Assembly (NCBI RefSeq): GCF_002899675.1
Contig: NZ_PKUU01000006.1
Location: 186,001-250,000 of the forward strand
Origin: Clostridium sp. chh4-2
GTDB taxonomy: Bacteria > Bacillota > Clostridia > Lachnospirales > Lachnospiraceae
Direction of reading: 5' to 3'
Length of the DNA stretch: 64,000 nucleotides
Made by a program: the position numbers and the translations under genes. Positions 9,120 to 18,016 of the stretch are shown in pieces (the first letter of the stretch is position 1; the number at the start of each line of letters is the position of its first letter). Under the pieces are notes generated by a model that worked only from the letters and a program-made list of their open reading frames with translations, had not been told where the DNA came from and searched no databases.

Positions 9120-10619
9120 CTATTCTTCTGATAAATACACCCGTTCCTTCCCATACCATATTGCTATCGTTTCATTTTTCCAATCATGTTCATCCGGCTG
9201 TATATCATTATAATAATATAGTAAACGCGGCCGTGCATAATATGGCTTTAATGTTACTATTTTTTCATCACTTTCCAGCAAAGCTTTTCTTTCAGCTGTT
9301 TCTCTTTTATATTCCTGAAGTTCTCCTGTGTAAAATGTGTATACTGCTGACACACTTGTAAGATTATTAAAATCTTTAGGACACATAAGCATAATACCAA
9401 TACTTACAATTATAAAACAAAAATAATAACATATATCTTTATACGTAAATAGGACCGTTCTTTCTCCGTTCGGCAGCTTTGGCTTTAACCAGCCAAGAAT
9501 ATAAATAACATTTACCAAAATCAAAAAAACAAATAAAACATATCTAATATTTTGAACTCGTCCTGCTGCCTCTATATTCTGCCCTAGTCCTCCTGTAGAG
9601 TATAATGTAGGTGTAAAACTAGACGCAAATAAACAAAAAGAAAAAGCTATCATTAACAATGGGAATCGGCAATATTTTTCAATCCCATTTTTTCTTTTTA
9701 TTGTTCTCCACAAAAAAGGAATTAAGAACATAAAGGCTAGTATTAGATATAAATCCAGCCATTCATTTATAAATTCAATTCCATATCTAAAAGAATAGTA
9801 TATTGACTGTATTACCCCTTTCCGCGCTCCCAAAAAAGTAGCTGCCCGGACTGCATTCCCTGGCGCTATTATACTAATGCCAAAACTAACCACAAGAGTA
9901 ATGAATGATGGATACAATAATCGTTTCGTTTTAATTTGCATAAATGAGGCAGCTATTATAATTGCCAGCGTTATTTCCACCGCCAGCAAACTTCCAACAT
10001 AATTACTTCCTCCAACCAAAGCAGCAAGTAAGATTGTAACGAAGACTCGCTTTATGTTACCATGTTTTTTTCTGTTTTCTGTGTATAACAATTTGAGATA
10101 AATACTAACTAAAAATAAAAAAAGTGAAAAGAAACCCAAATAATATAATGAACCATTATACCAGTAAAATGCTTGAACCGGATCTGGCATTAACTGAATT
10201 ATTAAAAATAGGATTACACAACAAGTTATCAGCCAAATACTTCTGACGCTGGATAAATAATCAACTAAAATTACTTTTAGAAAGTACAATACACTGCTAC
10301 ATAAAAGTAATAATAATATATAGGTAGTGATTTTATAAAACTCTTCTCCAAAAATTCCTGGCTGAATTGCCATAAAAAATATTCCTGAAAATGTCCCCTG
10401 CCAATATAAATAACTGCTTTTTACCTGTTCAACTGCAGCAAGCAAAACTTGCCATAAAGAATGTGTTTGATTCCACGCAGTATAAGCTAAAAGTCCATAT
10501 GAATAATCATCTGCCCAGCTGTGATTATACTGCGCTAAAATTAAAAGAGGAATTATGCTTATTACAAATAATAAGCACAATACCCCCGCTGTATATTTAA
10601 ATATATTTTTTCTTTCCAC
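9120..10619 (-). CDS. Polytopic membrane protein, GT-C-like (DUF6056-like)
   Basis: A 499-residue protein with about eleven membrane spans. A motif with adjacent aspartates, SWADDYSYG near residue 35, lies in the first outer loop, and YWQGTFSG and IQPGIFGEEFY follow. This pattern resembles DUF6056, a family of polysaccharide-locus membrane proteins thought to be GT-C glycosyltransferases; the name is from memory. The start is GTG, supported by GGAGA about 6 bases upstream; no in-frame ATG is nearby. It lies 34 bases after the cytidylyltransferase gene at 10654, probably in the same transcript. Substrate unknown. Confidence 0.6.
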   Translation of the reverse strand: MERKNIFKYTAGVLCLLFVISIIPLLILAQYNHSWADDYSYGLLAYTAWNQTHSLWQVLLAAVEQVKSSYLYWQGTFSGIFFMAIQPGIFGEEFYKITTYILLLLLCSSVLYFLKVILVDYLSSVRSIWLITCCVILFLIIQLMPDPVQAFYWYNGSLYYLGFFSLFLFLVSIYLKLLYTENRKKHGNIKRVFVTILLAALVGGSNYVGSLLAVEITLAIIIAASFMQIKTKRLLYPSFITLVVSFGISIIAPGNAVRAATFLGARKGVIQSIYYSFRYGIEFINEWLDLYLILAFMFLIPFLWRTIKRKNGIEKYCRFPLLMIAFSFCLFASSFTPTLYSTGGLGQNIEAAGRVQNIRYVLFVFLILVNVIYILGWLKPKLPNGERTVLFTYKDICYYFCFIIVSIGIMLMCPKDFNNLTSVSAVYTFYTGELQEYKRETAERKALLESDEKIVTLKPYYARPRLLYYYNDIQPDEHDWKNETIAIWYGKERVYLSEE

Positions 10620-10653
10620 TTCATTTCTCCCTATCTTTTCGTTATTATCCCGC

Positions 10654-11076
10654 CTATCTCTCCATAGCTTTTTTAATTTGTGTCGAACTGGTGCTCTTGG
10701 TATAAGGAAAAAATTGGATATCTGAGCCCACCTGATTTAAACGCTTCTTATCAATTATCCAAGATTCATTATTGACATAATCATCACCTGAAAACAGACA
10801 ATCAAATTTATACAATTCCCAGGCAGCCATTTTATCTATACTATCCAATGTCACAGGAACCGCCTTATCCACAAACTTTATAGCTCCCATGATCTCTAAA
10901 CGCTCTTCAAATGGAATATATGGCGGATTTCCCTTAAAGTGCAGAACTAAATCATCCGTTAAAACACCAACAATTAAATAATTACATTTTTCTTTTGCTT
11001 TTCTAACTAAATTTAAATGTCCTATATGGAATAAATCGAATACGCCAGCTATATAACCAATATCATAATCCTTCAT
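10654..11076 (-). CDS. TagD-like cytidylyltransferase (glycerol-3-phosphate type)
   Basis: A 140-residue nucleotidyltransferase of the glycerol-3-phosphate cytidylyltransferase family, which makes CDP-glycerol or a related CDP-alcohol. The nucleotide-binding HIGH motif is at residues 17-20 (in GVFDLFHIGH) and the second motif at the C-terminus reads YTKSTSSTQIK, a variant of the RTxGISTT signature of TagD. The length is close to the usual 130 residues. The variant second motif suggests the substrate may not be glycerol 3-phosphate. A related domain is fused to an oxidoreductase at 29956-31296, so the locus can probably make two CDP-linked alcohols. Confidence 0.8.
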   Translation of the reverse strand: MKDYDIGYIAGVFDLFHIGHLNLVRKAKEKCNYLIVGVLTDDLVLHFKGNPPYIPFEERLEIMGAIKFVDKAVPVTLDSIDKMAAWELYKFDCLFSGDDYVNNESWIIDKKRLNQVGSDIQFFPYTKSTSSTQIKKAMER

Positions 11077-11364
11077 ATCAATTCACTTCTCCTATTCTTG
11101 ATGTACTATCTAACATTCTATCATATTGCTGCTCAGTTTACAATTGATTAGCACCTAGGGATATCCAATACTTTTTTTATAAATACTATTTACCCTGATT
11201 GTCCTAACAAATAAAAATAAAGCAAATACCAGCCTGACTCCCATAATAGAAAAATAGACCTAATTTACCATTCATTCAGTATTATTTTATAAAATAAATA
11301 AACATTCATTTGTTTAGAATATTCTCTTATACCAGTATTCGCTACTCTTTGATGTTAGTAAGTC

Positions 11365-12062
11365 TTACAAACATGAAAACAATAGTGCCATACAGGCCCC
11401 CACATTAACCAATATAATACAATATATCGAAATAAAGTCTAGATTTTCTTTTTCAAACTGAGGACAGCCGTCCATCGTAAATGCCATATAAAGAGGAAAT
11501 AGCAACGGTAGAAAATATCGGCCCTGAAGTCCTACCATTGTAGTATTATATATAGGAGTCCATTGCATATACAAACTAGTATTGGACTTCTTTACCAAAA
11601 GGCACGCGTAAATGACTATAAATGGCTGAACAACGTTTACAGAAAGCCAAGCCAATGTACTACCAAGCATAGTCTGTATTAACCACCATGCAATGTTTAT
11701 ATAGGTTCTGCATAACACATGATAATACGTCAATGGATATTTCAGGATATGCAAAATTTGCAGAGTTCCGTCAACACCTTTTTTAAATGAACTTGTTGCA
11801 AATCTTCAGCCATATCAGCTTTGTCCTCCAATACTTCTGCCTCAAGCACTGGGCCAAAAGAATCTGGTTATGTATTATCTCTATCTACCATAATGTAACA
11901 GTCCACATCAATCTCACGAAACATTGAACGTACCACATTTCCTTTACCTTGTTTATATTCATGACGAACAATTGCATCTGCTGTTTTAGCAATCTCAGCT
12001 GTACCATCTGAAGAATTATTATCATATACACAGATTTCGGCATGAGGTGTTTCGTCAGCCAT
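11365..12062 (-). pseudogene. Decayed GT2 plus DUF2142-like membrane protein remnant
   Basis: Reading leftward, codons from 12062 give a 64-residue piece of a GT2 enzyme (YDNNSSDGTAEI, YKQGKGNV, FREIDVDCYIMVD) closely similar to the intact gene at 12333. After an in-frame stop near 11871 the same reading continues with GPVLEAEVLEDKADM, matching the next GT2 segment, before similarity ends. From 11754 to 11365 an open frame of 129 codons matches the C-terminal half of a DUF2142-type polytopic membrane protein, including GLQGRYFLPLLFPL. Neither part is complete. I read this as a deletion-fused relic of a former GT2/membrane-protein pair. Confidence 0.7.
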
Positions 12063-12332
12063 CAGGAAGTGTCTTTTTAACAGTTCCCGATGAAAGTAAT
12101 CATATATATATATATACAGTTTTCAGATTATTGAACGCATTGATTCGACCAAAGATCTCTCAATGAGGGAAGTATATGGTCTGGATCCGACACAATCTAA
12201 GTAACAAAAACAGGTGGATCCGTTAGTCCAGACAGTAGGAACACGGCGGCCGGAATACTCAGCATTCAATCGTCCCCCCGGAATAAAGGTACAATCTCAC
12301 AAGAATAAACAATTTGCATCTTATACATATAT
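12063..12332. other. Junction segment with GC-richer unidentified sequence
   Basis: Between the GT2 relic and the intact GT2 gene lies 270 bases with a short AT dinucleotide run near 12100-12115. A patch at about 12185-12290 is clearly richer in G and C than its surroundings. On the minus strand it contains a stop-free run of about 55 codons without a clear start (it includes GRRVPTVWTNGS). I do not recognise the protein. Its position between duplicated sequences suggests a mobile-element remnant. Confidence 0.4.
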
Positions 12333-13274
12333 CTATTCTTTTTTATTTTGTTTTAAATACATATCAATCAAACACAAACGGAATTCAAATTCCTGACGCT
12401 CCTTTTCTGATATCGTTGTTAAAATCATCCCTGAAAAAAATGAAATAATAGCTGCCAAATCTGTAAATCCACAAACAATTAATGTGGGGAAATTTGGAAC
12501 AAGTCCTGTTTTCAAGTAACCAATAAAAATAGGTATAAACATAATTGTCGATAGTGCAACTAAAATCATTGAAAAAAATGCAAAAAAACCAAATGGCCTA
12601 TAATTTTTATATAATCGAACAATTGTTTTCAAAACTTTTATACCATCAGAATATGTGTTAAGTTTTGATACACTCCCTTCTGGACGATCCCGGTAATCAA
12701 TAATAACATTTTTTACCATCATATTTTTATCAACCGCATGGATTGTCATTTCCGTCTCTATTTCAAATCCCTTAGACAGTACTGGAAAACTTTTAACAAA
12801 TTGATAACTAAACGCACGATAACCAGTCATAATATCTTGAATATTACTTTTAAATAGTCGGTTTATTGACATTCTCACTATATTATTTCCAAAGTTATGA
12901 AACATTCTCTTATTTTCTTCAAAATAGGTTGAAGACAAACGATCACCCACAACCATATCTATTTTATTCTTCATAACTAATTCAGCCATATAGCCCCCAT
13001 ATTCTGCTGGATATGTATCATCACCATCAACCATAATATAACATTCTGCATCGATCTCTCGAAACATTCTTCGAATTACATTTCCCTTGCCTTGTTTGAA
13101 CTCATGACCTATAACAGCTCCTGACTTCTTAGCGAACTCGACCGTCCTATCTGTCGAATTATTATCATAAACATAGATAACCGCATCAGGAAGTACTTTC
13201 TTCCAATCAGTAACAACTTTTTCAATCGTTTTCTCCTCATTGTAGCAAGGCACTAAGATGGCTATTTTATCCAT
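12333..13274 (-). CDS. GT2 polyprenyl-phosphate glycosyltransferase with two C-terminal membrane helices
   Basis: A GT2 enzyme of 313 residues from ATG 13274, chosen over the ATG at 13289 because AAGGAG is correctly placed before it. It has ILVPCYNEEKTI at the N-terminus, DNNSTDRT and the metal-binding DGDDTYPAEY, followed by two membrane helices at roughly 225-250 and 265-290. This is the DPM1-like architecture that loads a sugar on polyprenyl phosphate. The protein at 13402, encoded just upstream in the same direction, is a plausible membrane partner. A decayed paralogue sits immediately downstream (11365-12062). Confidence 0.82.
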   Translation of the reverse strand: MDKIAILVPCYNEEKTIEKVVTDWKKVLPDAVIYVYDNNSTDRTVEFAKKSGAVIGHEFKQGKGNVIRRMFREIDAECYIMVDGDDTYPAEYGGYMAELVMKNKIDMVVGDRLSSTYFEENKRMFHNFGNNIVRMSINRLFKSNIQDIMTGYRAFSYQFVKSFPVLSKGFEIETEMTIHAVDKNMMVKNVIIDYRDRPEGSVSKLNTYSDGIKVLKTIVRLYKNYRPFGFFAFFSMILVALSTIMFIPIFIGYLKTGLVPNFPTLIVCGFTDLAAIISFFSGMILTTISEKERQEFEFRLCLIDMYLKQNKKE

Positions 13275-13401
13275 AACTTTCTCCTTCATCTCAAAATCTT
13301 TTCTATATAAATAAACTGTGGATATTCTTTCATAAAGAAAACCTCTTTAAAATCCTTGTTATTTTTGAATATGTATCACTCAATCTATAATATATCCATA
13401 A

Positions 13402-15186
13402 TTAAATATTACTTTTCCTTACAAAAATAGGTATATTTAAATACACAGGCAGCATGTATAAATTAACAGCTGCATAACGCGGCCAATATACCATGGGGGT
13501 CGCAACTAATAAAGTTAATAATACTCCTAAACTAGGAATTAAAACCAAAGTATATCTTCCGCATTTCTCTTTCAAGCAAAATGAAAAAACAAATATTATT
13601 ACCCATGTACACAATCCTATACTTATCATAGGTGAGACTAAAGGCATATAATTTGATATATCTATTCCGCTTTCTTTCAATAAATTTCGAGGATATATTC
13701 CACAATTGTCCATTCTATATATCCCTTCTAGATCTCCTGTAGCAATATTTCCACTATAATAATTTAACTCCCAAAAGCTCAACGACCAATATCCATATGT
13801 ATTCATACACCATGAATCAAAATAAATCTTGGGGTTCTTAAACATTAGAGATAGCCAGGTACTTATAAACTCATTTTTACTATTATCTAAGAATTCTCTA
13901 TCAAATTCTCTATCAAATTTAATTTTATCAACAAATCCAGGGCAATATAATTCTTTATATTTCTCTAGTGGTAAAAGACTGTTTAAAAATTTTGCTTCGT
14001 CTTGGCTAATCTCTCCCTCATATACAACCGTACGTGCCATCTGTTGCAAAGGTATTCCAAAACTCTCCGTAGTTGGTTTTTCTATACCCATTTCACTATA
14101 TACAGGCCCTGTTAAAAATAAAACACCTACTATTAAAATAAAATTCAACTTTAAAAAATGATTATGTGTTAAAAAATCATTCTTCAATTTCATCCTTATA
14201 ATTATTATGGCACAAACTGATAAAATTAAAACATATATACCATTATTCCTTACAAGGCAAAAAATAAGTGACGCTAAAAGCACTTGCCCGACAAAACATT
14301 TACTTTTTGTCGCTCCTCCCCGGCTCATTATTAAATCAAATAATTTCAAGCTATAAAACATAATAGTTGCTGAAAAAATAGGATCTTTCCACATACTAAT
14401 AGCAAGCTGCGGGAAACAATTTACAAGAGAATAAAACATCATCGTAAACATACATATCCACTGGGATACCCCTTTATTACGCATCCAACAAATAGAATAA
14501 CTAAGTATTGTACTAATATATGCCATTTGTATTAATGTATATATCGCACAGCCTAAATTCATATCCTGGATTCTATAACCTATTGCTAAACATACCTTTA
14601 TAAATAATGTATAAAATACAGGATGATGATTAGAAAATGGATTTAATCCTAAAGCCTGATAAATAGACTTTAACGAATCTGGATAAACAATCCCGGGGTA
14701 GTAATTCAAAAAATATGGTAACCATGCGATAAATATAAAAATTGATATTATACAAAGTTGAAATACGCTCCTTGTCCCGCATCTGTTCACATCTATATTT
14801 CTACTGTCTATATAACTTGTCAGAGCATTGTGGAACTTAATGCTAATAATTACAATCATATGAAGCAATATAATAAATGCAATTATATCTCCTCCACCAT
14901 AGTTAGTTAAATATGATATTGAAATATTCCCCAACAAATTCCCAAAATCAACTTTTATATGATAGCAAATAATAAGTGAAGATGCCAATAGCAGTGCAAA
15001 AATGGCATACCAGAACGTTCTTTTTTCTTTATGAATATCTCTACATTTCTCGAGTAAAATGTAAAAAACAATTGCTATAATAAACCAAATTAAAGGCATA
15101 GGTTTTATTCTCAAATATTTCATAAAAATATAACCAGATACCAAACAATAACCTATTTTTAATAACTTAAATCCTGAACTTCGCAT
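13402..15186 (-). CDS. Large polytopic membrane protein (DUF6020-like)
   Basis: A protein of about 594 residues with roughly thirteen membrane spans. The segment YYPGIVYPDSLKSIYQALG, then SNHHPVFYTL, and later ISMWKDPIF are characteristic of the DUF6020 family (name from memory), membrane proteins of polysaccharide loci that resemble GT-C glycosyltransferases. The ATG at 15186 is preferred over 15192 because the AAGGA site lies 8 rather than 3 bases upstream. It lies upstream of the GT2 gene at 12333 with a 127-base gap. The likely role is transfer of a polyprenyl-phosphate-linked sugar outside the membrane; this is inference. Confidence 0.6.
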   Translation of the reverse strand: MRSSGFKLLKIGYCLVSGYIFMKYLRIKPMPLIWFIIAIVFYILLEKCRDIHKEKRTFWYAIFALLLASSLIICYHIKVDFGNLLGNISISYLTNYGGGDIIAFIILLHMIVIISIKFHNALTSYIDSRNIDVNRCGTRSVFQLCIISIFIFIAWLPYFLNYYPGIVYPDSLKSIYQALGLNPFSNHHPVFYTLFIKVCLAIGYRIQDMNLGCAIYTLIQMAYISTILSYSICWMRNKGVSQWICMFTMMFYSLVNCFPQLAISMWKDPIFSATIMFYSLKLFDLIMSRGGATKSKCFVGQVLLASLIFCLVRNNGIYVLILSVCAIIIIRMKLKNDFLTHNHFLKLNFILIVGVLFLTGPVYSEMGIEKPTTESFGIPLQQMARTVVYEGEISQDEAKFLNSLLPLEKYKELYCPGFVDKIKFDREFDREFLDNSKNEFISTWLSLMFKNPKIYFDSWCMNTYGYWSLSFWELNYYSGNIATGDLEGIYRMDNCGIYPRNLLKESGIDISNYMPLVSPMISIGLCTWVIIFVFSFCLKEKCGRYTLVLIPSLGVLLTLLVATPMVYWPRYAAVNLYMLPVYLNIPIFVRKSNI

Positions 15187-15749
15187 TATCATTTTCCTTA
15201 TTAAATTTTTTATAGCAACAAACTACATATAGTGTATATGTATTCCAAACATTTTTAAACCACCAATCTTATCACAACGTAATATTCACCTTTTTAGTAT
15301 ATTGCAGTACACGTCTTTTTAACTTATACCAGAAGCAAATTCTTTAATTGATAATTCACAAAGCTAACACTTATTCTATTCTTGAAGCTTTTCGACACAA
15401 AGGTTAAACGTCTACATTAGAATAATTGCTAACAGTATTCCGCACTCTGTATGCAATTTGCGTTATCTTTCAATTACTGTATCCGATATTATAACCCATT
15501 CGCTGATTTTTATAATGACACATACTTTGTATTGAATTTCGTAAAGTTTTCCACATTACATTGAATTTTTCATTACCTTTAGCATCATTCTGGACGAATT
15601 ATATGGAAATAATTTCGATATCTGTCAAGATTTTTATGTCTACTAGCATCGTGGTACACACTATATTCCTACTGCCCCTAGCATTTTCTTTACAGTTTTA
15701 GCATTAATAAACATGCGGTCACAAATTCAACAGTTATCTAGCCAGCATA
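15187..15749. other. Long AT-rich intergenic region
   Basis: This stretch of about 560 bases has no credible gene on either strand: stops are dense and no fragment resembles a known protein. It holds only the hairpin at its right edge (15733-15758). No clear promoter pair for the gene on its left was found. Confidence 0.5.
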
Positions 15750-15758
15750 CTAGATAAC
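15733..15758 (-). terminator. Hairpin at the end of the pyruvyl transferase gene
   Basis: A perfect 9-base stem (GTTATCTAG / CTAGATAAC) with an 8-base loop overlaps the stop codon of the gene ending at 15750. It is followed on the minus strand by only a weak T-rich stretch, so its role as a terminator is possible, not certain. Confidence 0.45.
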
Positions 15759-16844
15759 TTCATTCTTTTGTATATTGTTATCTAAATCATTTTCTTCCAA
15801 AAAGGAAATATATTCTTTACGTACTTCTCCATAATATTTTGAGAATTCATTATAATCACATTTTTCTATTAATTGCTCAATATTATTGATATTTTTCATT
15901 TCGCTAATATTGATATGTGGCAAATGAAATAACTTTACCAATTCTTTAGTTCTAGTATCATGAGTTACCCATAAGGCAGGTATTCCACATCTAAATGCTG
16001 CCACATTTCCATGGAATCGGCTCCCAAAAGCAAAATCATACTTATTATCCTTTAAATATCCATACCAGTCATCCATACTAAAAAACATGTTGGCATTTGT
16101 ATGAATAAAATTTTGTAACGTATTTATATCAATTTGCATTCCAGGAAATGAACGAATAATATTACCCTGTACTAACTTTGTATTGTTAAACAACGTCAAT
16201 GCAAATTCACCCATTGTTTGCATAATCCAATGTAAATTATATTTTATACCAAGTTCTAAAATAAGATACTGTAACGCAGCTTCTGATGTCACATTAAAAA
16301 CAGTATTAATTCCCTTTATCTCTTTATTTATAATATTTTCAAAACCGCTCTCACAAAAGTATAAAGAAGGGCAGCCTATAATTCTAAAGTTATGAATATT
16401 TAGTTTTTCCAAACACTCTGCTGTAAATGCTCCTCTTACCCCTATTGAGACTGCCTGATCTGCTATTTTTCTTAAAGCATTCCTTCTACTCTCTGGTAGT
16501 GCATTAACCAATTTTTTAGGAGTATTTAAATCGCTAGTAGACTGTGCCCCTAGACCTACTAGTGTTACTGGAAAAGGAACTTTTTCTATAGCTTTTGACT
16601 GATCTTCCAATGCAGTGTCCATTATACTAATTGAATTAGAAGATGGAATCACCCCTGATTTTATTTTATTTAAATCTCCTTCAAGACCAAACCATGTATC
16701 TAATGGATTGGTCAACTGATGTTTAAGGGCATCTACATATACTAAATTGCCAGTATTCCAACCAACATAACTTAACTTATCCTTTAATCTTTTGTCTTCA
16801 TTGCCTCTTATCCAACCTACAGGATTGTATAATGCTGTTCTCAT
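15750..16844 (-). CDS. Polysaccharide pyruvyl transferase family protein (copy 2)
   Basis: A protein of about 364 residues from ATG 16844 (a GTG lies four codons upstream). It belongs to the polysaccharide pyruvyl transferase family (CsaB/WcaK type), which adds ketal-linked pyruvate from phosphoenolpyruvate to sugars. Visible are LVGLGAQ near 110, IGVRGAFTAECLEKLNI near 145-160, and the C-terminal FGSRFHGNVAAFRCGIP followed by THDTRTKELV. It lies 15 bases after a closely similar gene, a tandem duplication. The two copies may modify different residues or work as a pair. Family clear, acceptor unknown. Confidence 0.8.
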   Translation of the reverse strand: MRTALYNPVGWIRGNEDKRLKDKLSYVGWNTGNLVYVDALKHQLTNPLDTWFGLEGDLNKIKSGVIPSSNSISIMDTALEDQSKAIEKVPFPVTLVGLGAQSTSDLNTPKKLVNALPESRRNALRKIADQAVSIGVRGAFTAECLEKLNIHNFRIIGCPSLYFCESGFENIINKEIKGINTVFNVTSEAALQYLILELGIKYNLHWIMQTMGEFALTLFNNTKLVQGNIIRSFPGMQIDINTLQNFIHTNANMFFSMDDWYGYLKDNKYDFAFGSRFHGNVAAFRCGIPALWVTHDTRTKELVKLFHLPHINISEMKNINNIEQLIEKCDYNEFSKYYGEVRKEYISFLEENDLDNNIQKNEVI

Positions 16845-16859
16845 TTTCACTCTCACTTC

Positions 16860-17939
16860 TTAATATTCAAATTTGTTATCCAAAAAATTCTCATTTAAAA
16901 AAGCAATATATTCATTCCGTAAGTAATCGTAGTTCTTATAGAATTGGGTATAATCACATTTTTCAACTAGTTCGCCTAAAAATCTAACCTTAGGAATAGC
17001 TTCAATTGGCATATATGGTAGACCAAATAAATCCACTAACTCTTGAGTTCGGCTATCATGAGTAATCCATAAAGTGGGTATTCCTGATCTTAAAGCTGCC
17101 ACATTTCCATGGAATCGACTTCCATATGAAAAGTCAAATTTCTCTTTATTTAGGTAATCATACCATTGTTCCATATCAAAAAAAATTTTAGCATTCTTCT
17201 TTATAAAACTTTCTAGACTATTTGTCGATATTTTTAACCCAGGAAATAGGTATTCTATATCCGATTCAGAAATCTTTTTATTTTCAAGCAGCGTTCTCGC
17301 TAATTCGCCCATTTGCTGCATAATCCAATATGAATTATTTTTTATACCCAATTCGACAATACAATTTTGAAATTTACCTTTATGTGTAACATTGAATACG
17401 GTTTTTCTGATATTTTCAGGTGTATTTACCTTTTTAATTTTTTTTTTACAAAAGTACAGTGATGGACAGCCAATAACTCTATAATTATGAATACCCAATT
17501 TTTCTAAGCATTCTGCTGTAAAATATCCCCGTACTCCAATCGAAACTGTTTGTTGCGCAATTAATCTTATGGCATCAACACATGAACTTGGTAATTCTTT
17601 CACCAATCTCGAAGGTGTATTAAATTCCGGAGTTGCCTGTGCCCCTAATCCAACTAAAGTAACTGGATAACTGCATTCTTTTATACACTGAGCTTGTGAC
17701 TCCAATGTATTTCCTTTAATATTCAAAGCATTTGATGAAGGTATAACACCAGCCCTTATTTCCTCTTTATTTTCCTCTAAACCGAACCACGTATCTGACG
17801 CATTATCCAACTGATCAATTAATGCATTAGCATATACTAAATTCCCTGTATTATTTCCTACGTCTCTATATTTCGTGTCAATACTATCAGAGTTATTTCT
17901 CTTTATCCATCCTACAGGATTGTATATAGCAATTTTCAT
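16860..17939 (-). CDS. Polysaccharide pyruvyl transferase family protein (copy 1)
   Basis: A 359-residue paralogue of the next gene, sharing its whole layout: an N-terminal YNPVGWIKRN segment, LVGLGAQATP, IGVRGYFTAECLEKLGIHNY, and the C-terminal GSRFHGNVAALRSGIPTLW with THDSRTQELVDLF. The family transfers pyruvate to cell-surface glycans, creating acidic ketals that in other Gram-positives anchor S-layer proteins. It follows the HAD-type gene at 18017 by 77 bases and precedes copy 2 by 15 bases in the same direction, so all are probably one transcript. No pyruvate-binding S-layer-homology protein is encoded in the window. Confidence 0.8.
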   Translation of the reverse strand: MKIAIYNPVGWIKRNNSDSIDTKYRDVGNNTGNLVYANALIDQLDNASDTWFGLEENKEEIRAGVIPSSNALNIKGNTLESQAQCIKECSYPVTLVGLGAQATPEFNTPSRLVKELPSSCVDAIRLIAQQTVSIGVRGYFTAECLEKLGIHNYRVIGCPSLYFCKKKIKKVNTPENIRKTVFNVTHKGKFQNCIVELGIKNNSYWIMQQMGELARTLLENKKISESDIEYLFPGLKISTNSLESFIKKNAKIFFDMEQWYDYLNKEKFDFSYGSRFHGNVAALRSGIPTLWITHDSRTQELVDLFGLPYMPIEAIPKVRFLGELVEKCDYTQFYKNYDYLRNEYIAFLNENFLDNKFEY

Positions 17940-18016
17940 CTACACATCTCCTCTAATCTTCCTATAGCGTAAAGTTACCTGCATTTATATTATATTCTTA
18001 AATTGCAAACCACCAA

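Noticed and set aside
12214-12396. 60-codon plus-strand frame
   Set aside because: It overlaps the end of the intact GT2 gene and lacks a ribosome site; it is probably chance or a mobile-element shadow.
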